From positions 207,729,915 through 207,793,914 of the forward strand of contig OW240914.1 in the NCBI GenBank assembly GCA_933207985.1: a stretch of DNA of 64,000 bases. Reading direction: 5' to 3'. The DNA is from Pelobates cultripes. Its lineage: Eukaryota > Chordata > Amphibia > Anura > Pelobatidae. The stretch's first letter is position 1; each line of letters opens with the position of its first letter. The notes under the pieces were generated by a model. It was given only the letters and a program-made list of their open reading frames with translations. It did not search any database and was not told the origin of the DNA. Of this stretch, positions 20,876 through 33,085 are shown piece after piece. Both the position numbers and the translations under genes were made by a program.

Positions 20876-22584
20876 ACTTCTTATTTTCATTCATCCAAAC
20901 TTAATATATATGATGGGTTGGGAGGAAACTGGCCTTGGGGGAGCAGAGAGGGTAAATCAGGCCCTGTTGGCACTGCGTTTTGGAAAGGTTTGTGAAGGAA
21001 AAGAATTTGATTCAATTTACCAAAATCTACAATGTACTTAATAGACCCATTAGTTACTGTAGTTTTTGTAAACCTTGAATCTGAAAACCATAAGTGTAGT
21101 AATGATAAAATGCATATGCTGTAAATGTCTATATGATTTAAACAAGTGTTAGCTACGGGTGAGTAATGTCTTGTGGCCAGAAACATATTTCCTACTGTTA
21201 GCCACAAACCTTTCCACATAGCATACATCTAAAAACATTATGTCCTGTTCTGCATGTCATTTTCCGTGACATGCGCATAGTACAGATGTGTTTGGTTTAT
21301 GTCTCAAAGTGCAAAAGAAAAATAGAAAGAGCACAACAACAACAAATTGAGAAATGTAGCCACTGAATTTTTTGTGCGTTTCTGCTCTTATGTTTTTACG
21401 AGATATATAGGTAAATTAGCATGTAAATGAAATCACATTTTTATTATAGTTTGGTTAACATACATAAAAACATTCAATATTTTCATAGAATATGAAATAA
21501 ACATCTATTCTAGCTCTGTTTGTTACTGCCAATTAACATACCTGTTTACATCTGTAAGGTGCAGATCTAATTCCACAGTCATTGTTTTCTCAACTCATAG
21601 GAACTACAGTGCATGCTGTGGTTGCTGCTAGTGTTCCACACCGACCCAATGGCGGTAATAGTATTTCAAAAGGGAAGCTCTTTAAAATGTGGAAGCAATG
21701 TGATCTGGAGTCTAGCTGTTCAGTGGCATTTGGTCTGGTTGAAGTCTGGACCAAATTTAGGCATGTTTGGTACATGGATTGCAAAATCCAGACATTGCTA
21801 AATATTGTGAACAATGTCTGAAGTTTGCAGTCCAAATGGCCTGTATGCAGCCAGATGGTTTTACCACATTTGATATGGGACTTTAAACTGTGTTTTCTGC
21901 ATGATCCACCTTTTGTGGGCTGACCTGCCAATTCTTTGGATAGACTCGCCCCTCTTCCAGCCAGATCCACTGCATTCCTGGACAGGATTGCCCCCTTGGG
22001 TGGTGCCAGCGATGTGATTCAAGTCATTGGCCTGTCCTGTTTTACCCTGTCCACGAATAGCTTGTGAATAGATGTTAAGACGTTGGTTGGGGTATGGTCA
22101 AACCATTATAGAATGGCTTAACTTTTTACCCGGAGTGTACCAGGTGCTACTCCGTGCATTCAAAACAGCCTTCAGAGACCCAGAAGTTACTTCTGTAAGC
22201 TCTCCAAGGAGCTTCCGGCCACTGTACTAAAACCCTAATGTATGGTAGTATAGGTCCTCTAAGCTCAAAGTCGGCATCAGGCCATACCTGTCTTGGCCTG
22301 CTAGTAAGATGTATAATTCAGTCAACGTTAATTCAAACTTCTCCCTGGAAATAATATCACGAGAGATGGGCTGGGGAGACAAACAATGATATTTTCTTAC
22401 CCCAGCTTCTCTCCAACCACATAAGTAAAGGAAGAGGGTTTAATTAAAGACAGCATATATCAGCTGCTAACTAAACGTGTAACACTCACCACACAGACCA
22501 GAAAATAAATTCCATATCTGGGTATATTATGATGTCAATAGAATCCTTCTATGGCACTATTGGGCCATACATAGATTAGATTAG
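20876..22584. other. No gene recognised
   Basis: Unassigned A/T-rich DNA. At 21720-21850 a short segment is repeated in inverted form (CCAAATTTAGGC..ACATGGATTGCAAAATCCAGACATTG), producing matching short frames on both strands. No coding or RNA gene is supported. Confidence 0.5.
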
Positions 22585-22935
22585 TGCATACATATAGGCG
22601 CTTTCTGATGCTTCACAGAGTTTAAATCTGTGAAACGACACTGAACCTCCTCACGCTTTACATGACCACATCCTACGGCTTGAAAATTTCCATAGGAAAG
22701 CATTGATTCAATGCTTTCCAAGGAGGAAGCTCTAATTCGTGTGCGGTGCTTGCCGAGCATGCGCAAAATATTCCACCATAACTGTGATATTGCGGGAGGA
22801 GGAGACCATTCCAGTGTCAAGGGTTCTCTGTGCTGGAATCATATAAGTGACAGGTTTTCTAACCCTTTTATGACAAGGGTTGGTGGGGCAAAGTGACACT
22901 ATAGTTGCAGGAAAACTATTTTGTATTTATCTTAA
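22585..22935. mobile_element. Degenerate T2-type MITE
   Basis: Shares CATAGGAAAGCATT..AATGCTTTCC, the GCATGCGCA core, and a right part GTGACACTATAGTTGCAGGAAAAC with the complete T2 copies, but the TTAA ends are not preserved. Confidence 0.5.
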
Positions 22936-23454
22936 ATCACTCCCATATACACTGAATATATCATATATAAAGATACATATTCAGCATAAAATATAGAAAT
23001 TTACTCACCTCTCCTCTGTTTCAGAGCTGCCATCTACGAGCTTTGTGGGTGTTACTCTTCATATAACACACACCTCTGGGCTGTTCTCCACTCCACCTCT
23101 GATCTTCATTGATTTGCCCTGCTTGTGGACATTACACCAAGCAGGGCAAACATCCTCAATGACACATGTACATTAGATTCAGAGCCAATGTGCCTGCGTC
23201 TGAATCTAGTAGTGTCAAGTCACTCCATTCCTGTTCTTCCTAGGCAGCACTACAAATTCTGCATTAACCACAACTGTGGCTGCTTTGTTTAGGAGAGCAG
23301 ACGGACTATCTCAGGAGGGCTAGGGGCTGTAGGAATTCCAGTTTTATGAGTGCCTATTAATGTATTTCAAAACCTGGCTAAAAAGGCACAATATTTTGTA
23401 CAGTTGTTTCTCATATTTTTGTAACAAGGTGAAATCATCTTGGTGAATCCAGAC

Positions 23455-23505
23455 ATAGTTACATAGTTGAAAAGAGACTTGCGTCCATCAAGTTCAGCCT
23501 TCAGA
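23455..23505 (-). repeat. CR1-like 3' tail fragment
   Basis: CATAGTTACATAGTTGAAAAGAG..CCATCAAGTTCAGCC matches the tail of the copy at 19983, so this is a very short 5'-truncated insertion. Confidence 0.75.
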
Positions 23506-23752
23506 CAATTAATTTGACCAAAAATGACATTACATCCTCTCCAAAAACAAAATATCATCTAAAATCACTTCCAAAACTGTAATTTAATTACCCTTCATTA
23601 AGCGTACAATATACACGTCAAGTCCTGTGTCTCAATAAAGAGATAAATAACCCCATATAATTGTTGTAAAAATACTTCTAAACTAGTGTCTTTTGGACAC
23701 AACACAGTACAAAAGGCCAGTTTCCTGTGACTTATTCCTATGGATAAAAGTG

Positions 23753-24217
23753 TTAAAGGGACACTATAGTCACCAAGACAACTTTAGCTTAATGAAGCAG
23801 TATTGGTGTATAGGTCATGCCACTGTACTCTCACTGCTCAATTCTCAGCCATTTAGGAGTTAAATCACTTTGTTTATACAGCCCTTGTCACACCTCCCTG
23901 CATGTGACTTACACAGCCTTCCTAAACACTTCCTGTAAAGAGTCATCTAATGTTTACACTTCCTTTATTTCAAATTCTGTTTACATTTGAATGTCTTATC
24001 TCCTGCTCTATTAATAACTTGCTAGACCCTAAATAATTCTCCTGTATGTAATTAAAGTATAATTTACAGAGCAGGAGATACAAACATATAAAGTTACATC
24101 TGTGATTTTACTCCTAAATGGCAGATAATTGAGCAGTGAAACTTCAGAGGCATGATCTATACACATTAAACTGCTCAATTATGCTAAGTGGTTTTGGGGA
24201 CTGTAGTGTCTCTTTAA
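23753..24217. mobile_element. T2-type MITE, second subfamily
   Basis: It begins TTAAAGGGACACTATAGTCA and ends GACTGTAGTGTCTCTTTAA with TTAA at both ends. It has the internal TTAGGAGTTAAATCACTTTG and CACACCTCCCTGCATGTGACT blocks also seen at 58018-58570. It is non-coding. Confidence 0.87.
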
Positions 24218-24419
24218 AGGCATCCAAAGTAACCCTTACCTTGCTGTAATCAACACCTCTAGTAGGTAACCAATTAATGCATCCACTATACTCATCACAA
24301 TACTTAACTACATTTTGACAATACATACACAATATATTGATTGACAATATTTTTACCATGAACAATGAATCATGCTCACTGGGCATGACAGTCATTATGC
24401 TTGAAGTAAACCTTTAATG

Positions 24420-24780
24420 CAGGGGTAGTCAACCTGGTCCATACCGCCCACTAGTGGGTAGTCTGGGATTTCAGGTGGGCGGTGGTGGGCTCTGCAGAAA
24501 ACGCCTGGTGGGCCTCGATGGCCATGGACCAAGTCTGACAAGGGAGATCCTTTCATCACCCCTGCCAGCCCATGCAGAGCCAGCTTTGATGTAAGCCCTC
24601 TCGGGCTGGTGAGGAGATCAAAGATCTCCTTTACCGGCCCGCTGGCACTTAGTTCCACTAGAGGGAGGAAAGGGCCTGGAAGGCTCTGTGTTTCTCCTGC
24701 GAGCAGTCTGGTCGGAGTGTTGCCGTGTGTTACCATGGCAATGCTCCCCTCACAGACCCTGCACCTTACACACTGCCCCC
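24420..24780. mobile_element. hAT-like non-autonomous element, right end unclear
   Basis: It starts CAGGGGTAGTCAACCTGGTC, a typical hAT terminus. The inside is GC-rich and non-coding. It runs into a (TA)n tract, and the second terminus is not found. Confidence 0.5.
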
Positions 24781-24860
24781 TCACACACACATTTCTGCAA
24801 TGCTTTATTTTATTTTTGTTATCATGTTTGACGTTTGTCAAATATCTACGGGCTCTTTTT

Positions 24861-25140
<280 letters not shown>

Positions 25141-25606
25141 ATATTGTTTGGCTATGGCTATTATGCACCCGGCATTTTTTGAATTTTGCAAGTGTGTGTG
25201 CAGGGTACCAGTGCAAGTTATATATATATATATATATATTTTTATTCTCTTTAAATTCCTTACAGTTTTACATCTCATTTTTTTAGGACTAGCAATCTTG
25301 TAAGTCTGCCTCCTCCACTGCTAAATATCACTTCCTACTAATGTGAACTGTACTTTAACATATACATTAGCTGACATGTATCACATGATTTGCTGATTGT
25401 CTCCTTATGCTGGTTCTCCACGTAGCCGATTACTCTGAAATGTATAGTTCATTTACTTCTCTGGATTCAATAGAGAGTGTGTGTATGTGTGTGTGTCTGT
25501 GTACACATTTGTTTACATAAGATATATGTCACTGTAAATTCTTCCTTCTAGTTTCAAACTGAACTGCTTTACACATACTTTGTGCTGGGTAAATAGAGAA
25601 AAATAA
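25141..25606. other. Intergenic DNA
   Basis: A short (TA)n at 25219-25238 and a small TG-rich run near 25476-25500; otherwise unassigned. Confidence 0.5.
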
Positions 25607-26128
25607 TTAAAGGGAAACTCCAGTGCCAGGAAAACAATCCTTTTTCCTGGCACTGCAGGTCCCCTCTCCCTCCCACCTCCCAATCCCCGGTTGCTGAAGA
25701 GGTGAAAACCCCTTCAGTCACTTACCAGAGGCAGTGACTTGTCTCACTTCGCTGCTTCTTCCTCCACCGCTGCTCCTCCTCTGCATTACGTCGGCCGGTG
25801 GGCGAGACTAATGCCACCCACTGGCCGGGGAGACCTAATGCACATGAGCGGCAATGCTGCGCATGCGCATTAGAGCTCCCCATAGCAAAGCATTGAAAAT
25901 GCTTTTCAATGTTTTCCTATGGGGAATTGAGCGATGCTGGAGGTCCTCACACAGCGTGAGGGTGTCCAGCGACGCTCTAGCACAAAAAATCTGTGCTAGA
26001 GACACGGAAGTGCCCACTAGTGGCTGTCTACTAGACAGCCACTAGAGGTGTAGTTAACCCTGCAAGGTAATTATTGCAGTTTATAATGGTAGTGGGAGTT
26101 GGCACCCAGACCACTCCAATGGGCAGAA
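25607..26128. mobile_element. T2-type MITE, right end damaged
   Basis: It starts TTAAAGGGAAACTCCAGTGC and contains the same block order as other T2 copies (GCCAGGAAAAC inverted pair, GCATGCGCA, GACAGCCACTAGAGG, CAGACCACT). The right TTAA end is not present. Confidence 0.72.
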
Positions 26129-27039
26129 GCATGTGTGCCCACTGTGTATTGTACTTGCTTCCTCAATACAGATGACTGATCTCTACACAGGTACACTAAA
26201 CCACTAAGTACAACACAGAGGTAGAGTGAAGGGACTCTGATAAAGGAAGGATGTGTGTTGTGCTCTGCTCCTGAGTAAGGAGCATGAGTAGTAGTTTGTA
26301 AAAAAAAAAAAAAAAAAATGTCTTTGTTTAACCTTTTGAACTTTTGTTCAAACAAAATACACAAAAACACTCTGCTCTCATGGATATGAAACAACACAAG
26401 TTTTAAAAAAGATTTTTGTAAATGCATACACACACTCGCATGCATTAAACAGAAGTATAGTGCTATTTTCGCATTTGATTTGCAGATTAAATGAGCTACA
26501 GGCCACTGGGCAAACATTTTTTAATTCATAGTTTTGGCCCTTTAACTGTGTTACTGTGTACTGTAGAATGGATTTATTTTAATGGCTGGGTCTGTTCAAG
26601 AAGGTATCTAGAAGAATTGTATATTGAAAATGAAGAAGTCCCAGACACATAAATATCCTTATGTACACAGATGTGACAAATCCATGAGGTTATCCTGGGA
26701 TCCAGCATTGAAACAGCGCAAACATTTAATGCATATGTGACAAAAAGATGGGAGATATAAAAAAAGTTGTAGATCTGGGAAAAGCTCTCCTGTAGAGGTT
26801 TCTTAGAGACATTAACAGTGGAGCAGCTTAAGAAAGTATAAAGTAACACACTGCTATTATTAGCAGGAAACATTAAAATAAACCCTATGCTTGATTAAAA
26901 GCTATTAACCTATGTTGCACAGTGTCTTCTGAATGCAGCAATCAGTAAGAGATGCCTGTTTATAGTTCCAGATCCCGAGGAAAAGTTCAGATTGTGTAGA
27001 CATCATAAAAACAACCCCAAAAAGTACAACACTAATGCG
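26129..27039. other. No gene recognised
   Basis: Unassigned DNA. No frame or RNA structure stands out; a poly(A) run lies at 26301-26319. Confidence 0.5.
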
Positions 27040-27267
27040 TTAAAGAAACACTCCAAGCACCATGACCACTACAGCACGACATAATGGTTAAGGTACCAGG
27101 AATGCCCTGTTGGCCACATTGTTAGTAGCCAAACCTTTTTAGAATAGTACGACATCTTACCTAAGGCCCACCAGCCTCTGCTCCCTGCCTCCACTACCTG
27201 TCACAGAGAGATCCACTACTTCAGAGAGATGCTTTTTGTCTAAGCTTAGCCTAGGGTGCAAGACTTA

Positions 27268-28065
27268 CAGTATATACTCGAGTATAAGTCTAGTTTTTCA
27301 GCACATTTTTTGTGCTTAAAAACACCCACTCGACTTATACTCGAGTCACTGTCTGTATTATGGCAACTTAGAGAGCCGCGGCCGTCAGAGCCAGACCGCG
27401 AGACTTACAGTGGAGCTGACAGGAACGGAGGAGAAGGGAGCTGACAGGAGCTGCAGGAAAGGTAAGTAAATGCTTCCTGCCGGCCCCCCCACTTCACAGC
27501 CCATGCCACTGGACCACCAGGGATTAAGATAGCCCCCCTCCCTGACCGGTTAACAAGCAGGGAGGGGCGGCAAAAAAAAATTAAAATAATTAAAAAATAA
27601 TATTAAAATAAAATTTTTTTTAAATAATAAAAATGCCCTCCCCCCACACCAAGTTCACACACACTACACCAACACACACTCTTCATTATATACACACTCT
27701 GCATTATATACACAGAGTCTGTGTATATAATGCAGAGTGTGTGTTTGTATGAGTGTGTGTGTGTGTGTGTATATAATGCAGAATGTGTGTTTCTATGAGT
27801 GTGTGTGTATATATAATGCAGAGTGTGTGTTTGTATGAGTGTGTGTATATATAATGCAGAGTGTGTGTTTGTATGAGTGTGTATATATAATGCAGAGTGT
27901 GTGTTTGTATGAGTGTGTGTATATATAATCATACAAATCACAGAATTTCATAGCCCCAAGTTTTACCCTCGACTTATCCACGAGGCATAGCATATTTCAC
28001 AATTGTTGGTCACAAAACTGCACTCGACTTATACATGAGATCGACTTATACACGAGTATATACGG
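27268..28065. mobile_element. MITE with CTCGAGTATAAGTC termini and TA flanks
   Basis: The left end CAGTATATACTCGAGTATAA and the reverse complement of the right end, CCGTATATACTCGTGTATAA, are inverted repeats, flanked by TA at 27266-27267 and 28066-28067. A second CTCGACTTATACTCGAG motif occurs near each end. TA flanks suggest a Tc1/mariner-type mover, but no transposase is encoded. A minisatellite (27715-27935) with unit TATATAATGCAGAGTGTGTG plus TTTGTATGAG lies inside. Confidence 0.65.
27715..27935. repeat. Minisatellite of TATATAATGCAGAGTGTGTG units
   Basis: Four to five copies of a 38-58 bp unit with variable TG content. The unit TATATAATGCAGAGTGTGTG is followed by TTTGTATGAGTGTG. It lies within the TA-flanked MITE. 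Confidence 0.85.
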
Positions 28066-28350
28066 TAGTTATCTGACTGAGAGCAGTCAGGTGATGTTTT
28101 CAGCCAAAGATTAAGTCTTGCACTGCATGGCTTAGATCAGGAGACCTAACAGAATCTTCTGCTTAAGAGCTTCCACTTCTCCGTTTGAAGTAGTGAAGGT
28201 GTGGAGGGGTGCCCAGTGGAGCCCATGTAAGAACTCAAATAATTCTAGAATAGTGTGAATACTTACAATGGGGGGGGGACAAGGGAACTCCAGTCACTAA
28301 AATCACTAGAATCCACTGTAGTGATTATGGTGCCTAGACTGTCCATTTAA

Positions 28351-30164
28351 GAGGTTCTTACAACTTTGTTTAACAGGAAATTTAATTATGTAAATAGAAT
28401 AAGAACAGTGACCTATTTGACAATTGTAGTTTCCTTCTCTGAATGTTGAGAGCCCATCCTCCATCTCCCAAATGGAGGAGGTAAAAACACCCATAATAAA
28501 ACTTTTAACGTGATTCTCCCTCTCTAGACTCACCTTAATAATACTAATTTCTGTTTCAGCTTAGCATAATGACGATGTGAGTAAGAAGATTTTTAATATC
28601 TTTCAAGCCTGGATTTGAGGGTGTGCTCCCTACAGGGGGACCCCTGCCCCAACGCCACAGAGTTCAGTATGGTCCAATGGTGTCCATTTACAGGTAAATG
28701 GTTTTTGTGCAACCCCTCAGCTTAAATGTTTTTGCCCTAACACCATGCTGGCAGTCTAATGTGTAGTTGTTTTTTTGAGGTGGCCTCATGTCCTGCTCTG
28801 TTTGGGTATAAAATCCTATATGTCACGATTCATGGTCTTTCACCATCCAAGTAAGGAAAACAAAATGTGTATCTTACCCGACAAAATTTTCTTTCAGGTG
28901 GTGAAAACCCACAAAGTCCTTCCTCATTTGCTTGGCTAAATGTAAAATTGGAGGAGCTAGAGAAGATTTAACATGCTGGAACTTTGCATTATGAGTATTT
29001 CAAGCTACCTTGATTATGAGGTACTTTGTCACATATGTGACAATTTGTGGGCTCTCATGATCCAGAATGAAATTAATTTGTCAGGTAAGAAACACATTTT
29101 GTCCTTATATGGAATAAAATCAACTTTGCAACACAGCTTTACCACACTCTTTAGTATTTAAGAAATAGCTATTGTAATTGGATACTCACCAAAATAGGAT
29201 GGGGACGCTCTGTCACTTTTGGAGTCTTTGCATCTCCCCCCACCTTCCCCTTTATTCTCTACTGAAATAACAAGCCTGTTTGTGTGGTAGTGCTGGGAGA
29301 AGCTACATAAATCCCTCTTGCTTGGGTACTACCATCTTCTTTCTTAGCCTCCTATCCATTTTCCATTTATCTGCCAAGAGAACTCATGCACAAGAGTACA
29401 AAACAAAAATCTATGGAAGATTCCACAAGACAGCAGGATGCTTAAAGTGAGTATGTTTTTTTTTTAAACTTTTTTTCACCCGCATATCCCAAATCCCTTT
29501 CTTCGGTTGACCTTTTATTTTTAAAAGTCGCTTATTTTCAAAGTGATACATAAGGAAATGTAAGGACTTATGTAGAACTGCGAACGTTGACTACAAAAAA
29601 GTGAGCTTTTTTCAAAGTCCACATCCTTTGACAATTTTGCCATTGGCCATCTTGGTCAATACTAACCTTCCCCGACTTCCTCAGTGTTGACTCTCACATG
29701 ATGATGAGAGTCAAGGTCTATGTAAAACCGCCGGTGCACTGGGCATGCAACACCAGCAATTGGTGTGTAAAAGTGTATCTTTGGCAAGTAGAAATTTACC
29801 CTTGATAAGTGTGCATAGGACACTCCAGGTATGCAGGAACACCCTTTTACACTATCATTTGAAAAGTAGTTTGAAAAACACCTCCAGTGCATTTACAGAA
29901 CTATTGGGTTGACCACTGTAAGAAAATGATGTGCACAACAGCAAAATGGACATTCCTGCACGTGGACACTGGCCTGTCTTCTTTATTTACAAGTTTACTG
30001 TGAAGGACCCTGCAGTACAGGCTCTCAAGACTGTAGAAGTCTTCTCCATAATGCGTTATTTAGGGATTGCTCAAATCTGTTCCATAGGATATATCAATAT
30101 CATCTGGATCATTGTAAGACACAGAAGAATATTTCTGAGAATCAGCAGCCAATGGAATTATTCA
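28351..30164. other. No gene recognised
   Basis: Unassigned DNA. Short frames occur, none with a family signature. Confidence 0.5.
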
Positions 30165-30947
30165 TTAACCCCTTCAGGACGGAGTCAATAGTACACGTTC
30201 TGATCAAAACAAAACATAAAACTGGAATTTGCGCTATATGTCTGTTCAACCGTAATTCACCTCTTTCATGTTATATGCACCCACCCTTATTATATATCAT
30301 TTTGTTCAGGAGAAACAGGGCTTTCATTTCATATCAAATATTTATATATGAAACATAATTTATTATGAATAAAATTTAAAAAACTGTGAGATTTTAAATT
30401 ATTAAAAAAAAATTGTAGTTCCACCTCACATTTTAGCTGTAAATGTCATAATACTGTTAGGTTTTACTGCAAAAAAATGCACATATTTGTAATCAGCGAT
30501 GTCTCACGAGTACAACAGTACCCCCCATTAACAGGTTTTATGGTGTTTTGGAAAGTTACAGTGTCAAATATAGAACGTTCCATTTTCAAATTAAAATTTG
30601 CCAGATTAGAAATCTTACCTTTGAGACGGTTTGGTAGCCCAGAAATGAGAATTACCCCCATAATGGCATATCATTTGAAAAAGTAGACAACCCAAGGTAT
30701 TGAAAGTGGGGTATGTTTAGTCTTTTTTAGTAGCCACTTAGTCACAAACACTGGTGTTTGTGTTTTAGAATGACGTTACATATATATAATAATAGATATA
30801 TATATATATATGTATAATTACAATAATAAAATAAATAAAATATTGAAACAAAATTTTATATAAATTATATATTCATATGTAATTTCATTCTAACTGTATT
30901 TTGTTATTAATATATATATATATATGTAACAAAATACACTTAGAATG

Positions 30948-30986
<39 letters not shown>

Positions 30987-31020
30987 ATATATAAAATACA
31001 AATAACTCTCATTATTGCAA

Positions 31021-31139
31021 ACACAAGTCTTGAGAAAAGTCTATTGTGACTGAAACGTCGACATTTTTGTATTCTGCACAATAAAGCAGTATTTATTTTG
31101 ATATAAAACGAAGACTCCAGGGTGCTCTCTACTTGAAAG

Positions 31140-31140
<1 letters not shown>
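31021..31140 (+). repeat. Penelope-like repeat end with a hammerhead-like core
   Basis: CTTGAGAAAAGTCTATTGTG is followed by ACTGAAACGTCGAC (31029-31062) and then AATAAAG (31080). The AGTC and GACT segments can pair, leaving TTGAGAA and GAAAC as single-stranded core segments, the layout of a hammerhead ribozyme. The first core block departs from the consensus CTGATGA. The 3' flank (GACTCCAGGGTGCTCTCTACT) matches the 39 kb repeat. Confidence 0.4.

Positions 31141-31222
<82 letters not shown>
31141..31222. repeat. (TA)n microsatellite
   Basis: A perfect TA run of about 82 bases directly after the Penelope-like fragment. Confidence 0.97.
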
Positions 31223-31225
<3 letters not shown>

Positions 31226-31564
31226 CTTTTAATTTAATTTTAAACATGTCTAATTTTTTTTTTTTTACACTACCTACCAGCAGGTGGACTGTCTGATATT
31301 TCAGACAGCCCGCCTGCTGGCAGATCCACATCCAGCTATAGGGGGCCATGTGATTGCTCTTTGAGAGCGATCACATGGCCCCCGGGGGCCTCATTTGCCG
31401 GGGGAGGGCTGCCTGGGCTGTCAGGCAGCCCTCCAGAAGAGTATCGCGGCGGAGGTGAGTAGATCTCACCTCCTGGGGGCTGAAGCCGTTACGGCGTTCT
31501 ATGCCGCCGCAACGGCTTTAAAGCCGCAACGGCATAGAACGCCGTAACAGCTTTAAGGGGTTAA

Positions 31565-31924
31565 ACTGTGAATGTAAACATTAAGACAAAATGAGGTGGA
31601 AAGACATCGGGGGATTTTTCCATTTAGTTAATTTGAACTATAATTGCAATTTCTGGTTTATTGAATCACTGTGGTGTTTTGCATTTTTACAGTTCTCCAT
31701 ATATGGAACATGACCATCGTATGGGAACTTGGGAAAATAATTCTAGCCACAACTTATTGCGAGGCCCAGTGCAGCTGTAAACATTACAGTAAAGAAACAC
31801 TGATGTAAACACAACTCTTCTTGTGACATCTGCAACCTTGCTGGGCCTCTAAACTAGTGGCTATTGAAAGGGACCTCTCAACCAGAAGAACAGTAGCCCA
31901 CAAACCATCACTTAGACTAGCCTT
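31565..31924. other. No gene recognised
   Basis: Unassigned DNA between the piggyBac-like MITE and the Gypsy-like element. Confidence 0.5.
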
Positions 31925-31949
31925 GTCTATGTCACGGTTATCACCGCAA

Positions 31950-32535
31950 CCTCTGCCTCAAACTGTTCAAGTAGGCACTGTCTGCTGCCATCCTGTTATC
32001 CTGAAGACACAGCCAAGAATCCACCAAGGTTACTGCCAGCCCAGGCCACGTTCTGTGACACAAAAAGGTACCCAAACAACTGTAGTCAATGTAACCTGTG
32101 TTCTTCTAGAATCAGCTACCAGTACCCCTGAAGAATCTCCACCTCCTGCTCCAGAAACATCTGTACCTCTTCCTGAAAACACTACTGTTCAAGCAAGCAC
32201 CATCACCACTTCCTGCATGGCCAAGAAAGTTCTACCACCTGACTGCACGTATGCCTCAAATGGCACAGTTGTATGCAAACAGGATCTAAAAGTATTCAAG
32301 GAAGCATTGAAAGCTGCGAATGCCTCTCCTGTGAGAATGGCTAGAGCAAAAGTTGCAGTTGGTGCTTCCTTCTTTTCTGGAGGAGGGCCGTATGTAAGGT
32401 ATGGATGACTATGGAAATACGTACCCTCTGCCAGATGATATCTTTGATCTCTCGGAGGAGGAAGGTACTTCCGATCTGGAAAACAATGATGAACAACCTA
32501 GTTACGCCCAGAGGTCGTTCTTAAAGAGGGGGTAC
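31950..32535 (+). pseudogene. Unidentified coding-like segment inside the Gypsy-like element
   Basis: The frame running to 32408 (about 150 codons inside the element) reads proline/threonine-rich text, then a basic end with KVFKEALKAANAS. A second frame (32401-32607) has an acidic DDIFDLSEEEGTSDLENN stretch just before the polypurine tract. I do not recognise a Gag, Pol or Env domain. The start codon at 31857 lies outside the element, so that start is not genuine. It could be the tail of gag, an extra ORF or captured sequence. Confidence 0.35.
32522..32535 (+). other. Polypurine tract of the Gypsy-like element
   Basis: TAAAGAGGGGGTAC lies immediately before the LTR start TGTCACGG at 32536, the standard place for second-strand priming. 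Confidence 0.8.
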
Positions 32536-33079
32536 TGTCACGGTTATCACCGCAACATACAGACAGCGAGACGTGGTCGCCCTGGAAGAGCCCAACAAGG
32601 GACTTGAAACTGAGGTCTTGTGCATTCCTGGTCTGTGTCTCTGCCTCTGAACCACATTTGGTTCTTGCTTTCAGTCTGGAAGTTCATTCCTGCCCCGTCT
32701 AGTATCCAGCACTGGGGGCTGGACATGCATTGGAATTACTCCTGTCACTCTTGGTACACCTGTAGATGATGGTCTAACGAAGAGTCAGTTCCTTGACTCT
32801 GGTTATCGGTTTGCTGTCTCCTGTTATCCAGTGTATCTCTTGACCTCGGCTTGTTTTGTTGATTCTGATTTCTGGCATCCTTTGACCTTTGGCTTCCCAC
32901 AACGATTCTCCTGCTTTATCCGTTCCTGTACTGCGACTTGGAGAATTATCCTGCACAGCTCCCGTGCACCGACTCACAGGCCAGGTGAATTCTTACCTGA
33001 CCACCTCAGCCTGTGTTTACTTGCACGGGTGAGCATATATCTCTGCATGCTGGACTCCCAACTCAGGTAAGCCCTGACA
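32536..33079 (+). repeat. 3' LTR of the Gypsy-like element (544 bp)
   Basis: Bounded by TGTCACGG and CCCTGACA. Its first 21 bases match the 5' stub at 31930-31950. It is followed by the target duplication GTCTA. Confidence 0.8.
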
Positions 33080-33085
33080 GTCTAG

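Larger units (their letters stand above)
27040..28350. mobile_element. T2-type MITE interrupted by a TA-flanked MITE
   Basis: The left end TTAAAGAAACACTCCAAGCA (TTAA 27040-27043) and the right end (GGTGCCTAGACTGTCCATTTAA, TTAA 28347-28350) are diverged inverted repeats. Its middle is occupied by the separate element at 27268-28065. Confidence 0.6.
30165..31564. mobile_element. piggyBac-like MITE (TTAA-CCCC ends), composite
   Basis: It starts TTAACCCCTTCAGGACGGAG and ends CTTTAAGGGGTTAA, giving TTAA targets and CCCCTT inverted ends like piggyBac-type elements. Body text (TTTGTAATCAGCGATGTC, CAGGTTTTATGGTGTTTTGG) recurs in the copy at 38676-40430. It contains (TA)n tracts and a Penelope-like fragment at 31021-31140. 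No transposase frame is present. Confidence 0.65.
31930..33079 (+). mobile_element. Compact Ty3/Gypsy-like LTR element with 5-bp target duplication
   Basis: GTCTA flanks it on both sides (31925-31929 and 33080-33084). The left edge has only the first 21 bases of the LTR (TGTCACGGTTATCACCGCAA and one more). The right side has a full 544-bp LTR (32536-33079) with TGTCA..TGACA ends. A polypurine tract (AAAGAGGGGGTAC) precedes the right LTR. The element is 1.15 kb and lacks protease, RT and integrase, so it is a deletion derivative or a non-autonomous form. TGTCAYGG ends with a GGGGGTAC tract are common in vertebrate Gypsy elements. Confidence 0.75.

Noticed and set aside
31857..31929. ATG at 31857 as start of a host gene reading into 32408
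   Set aside because: The frame crosses the boundary of the Gypsy-like insertion defined by the GTCTA duplication, so the upstream codons are flanking DNA.
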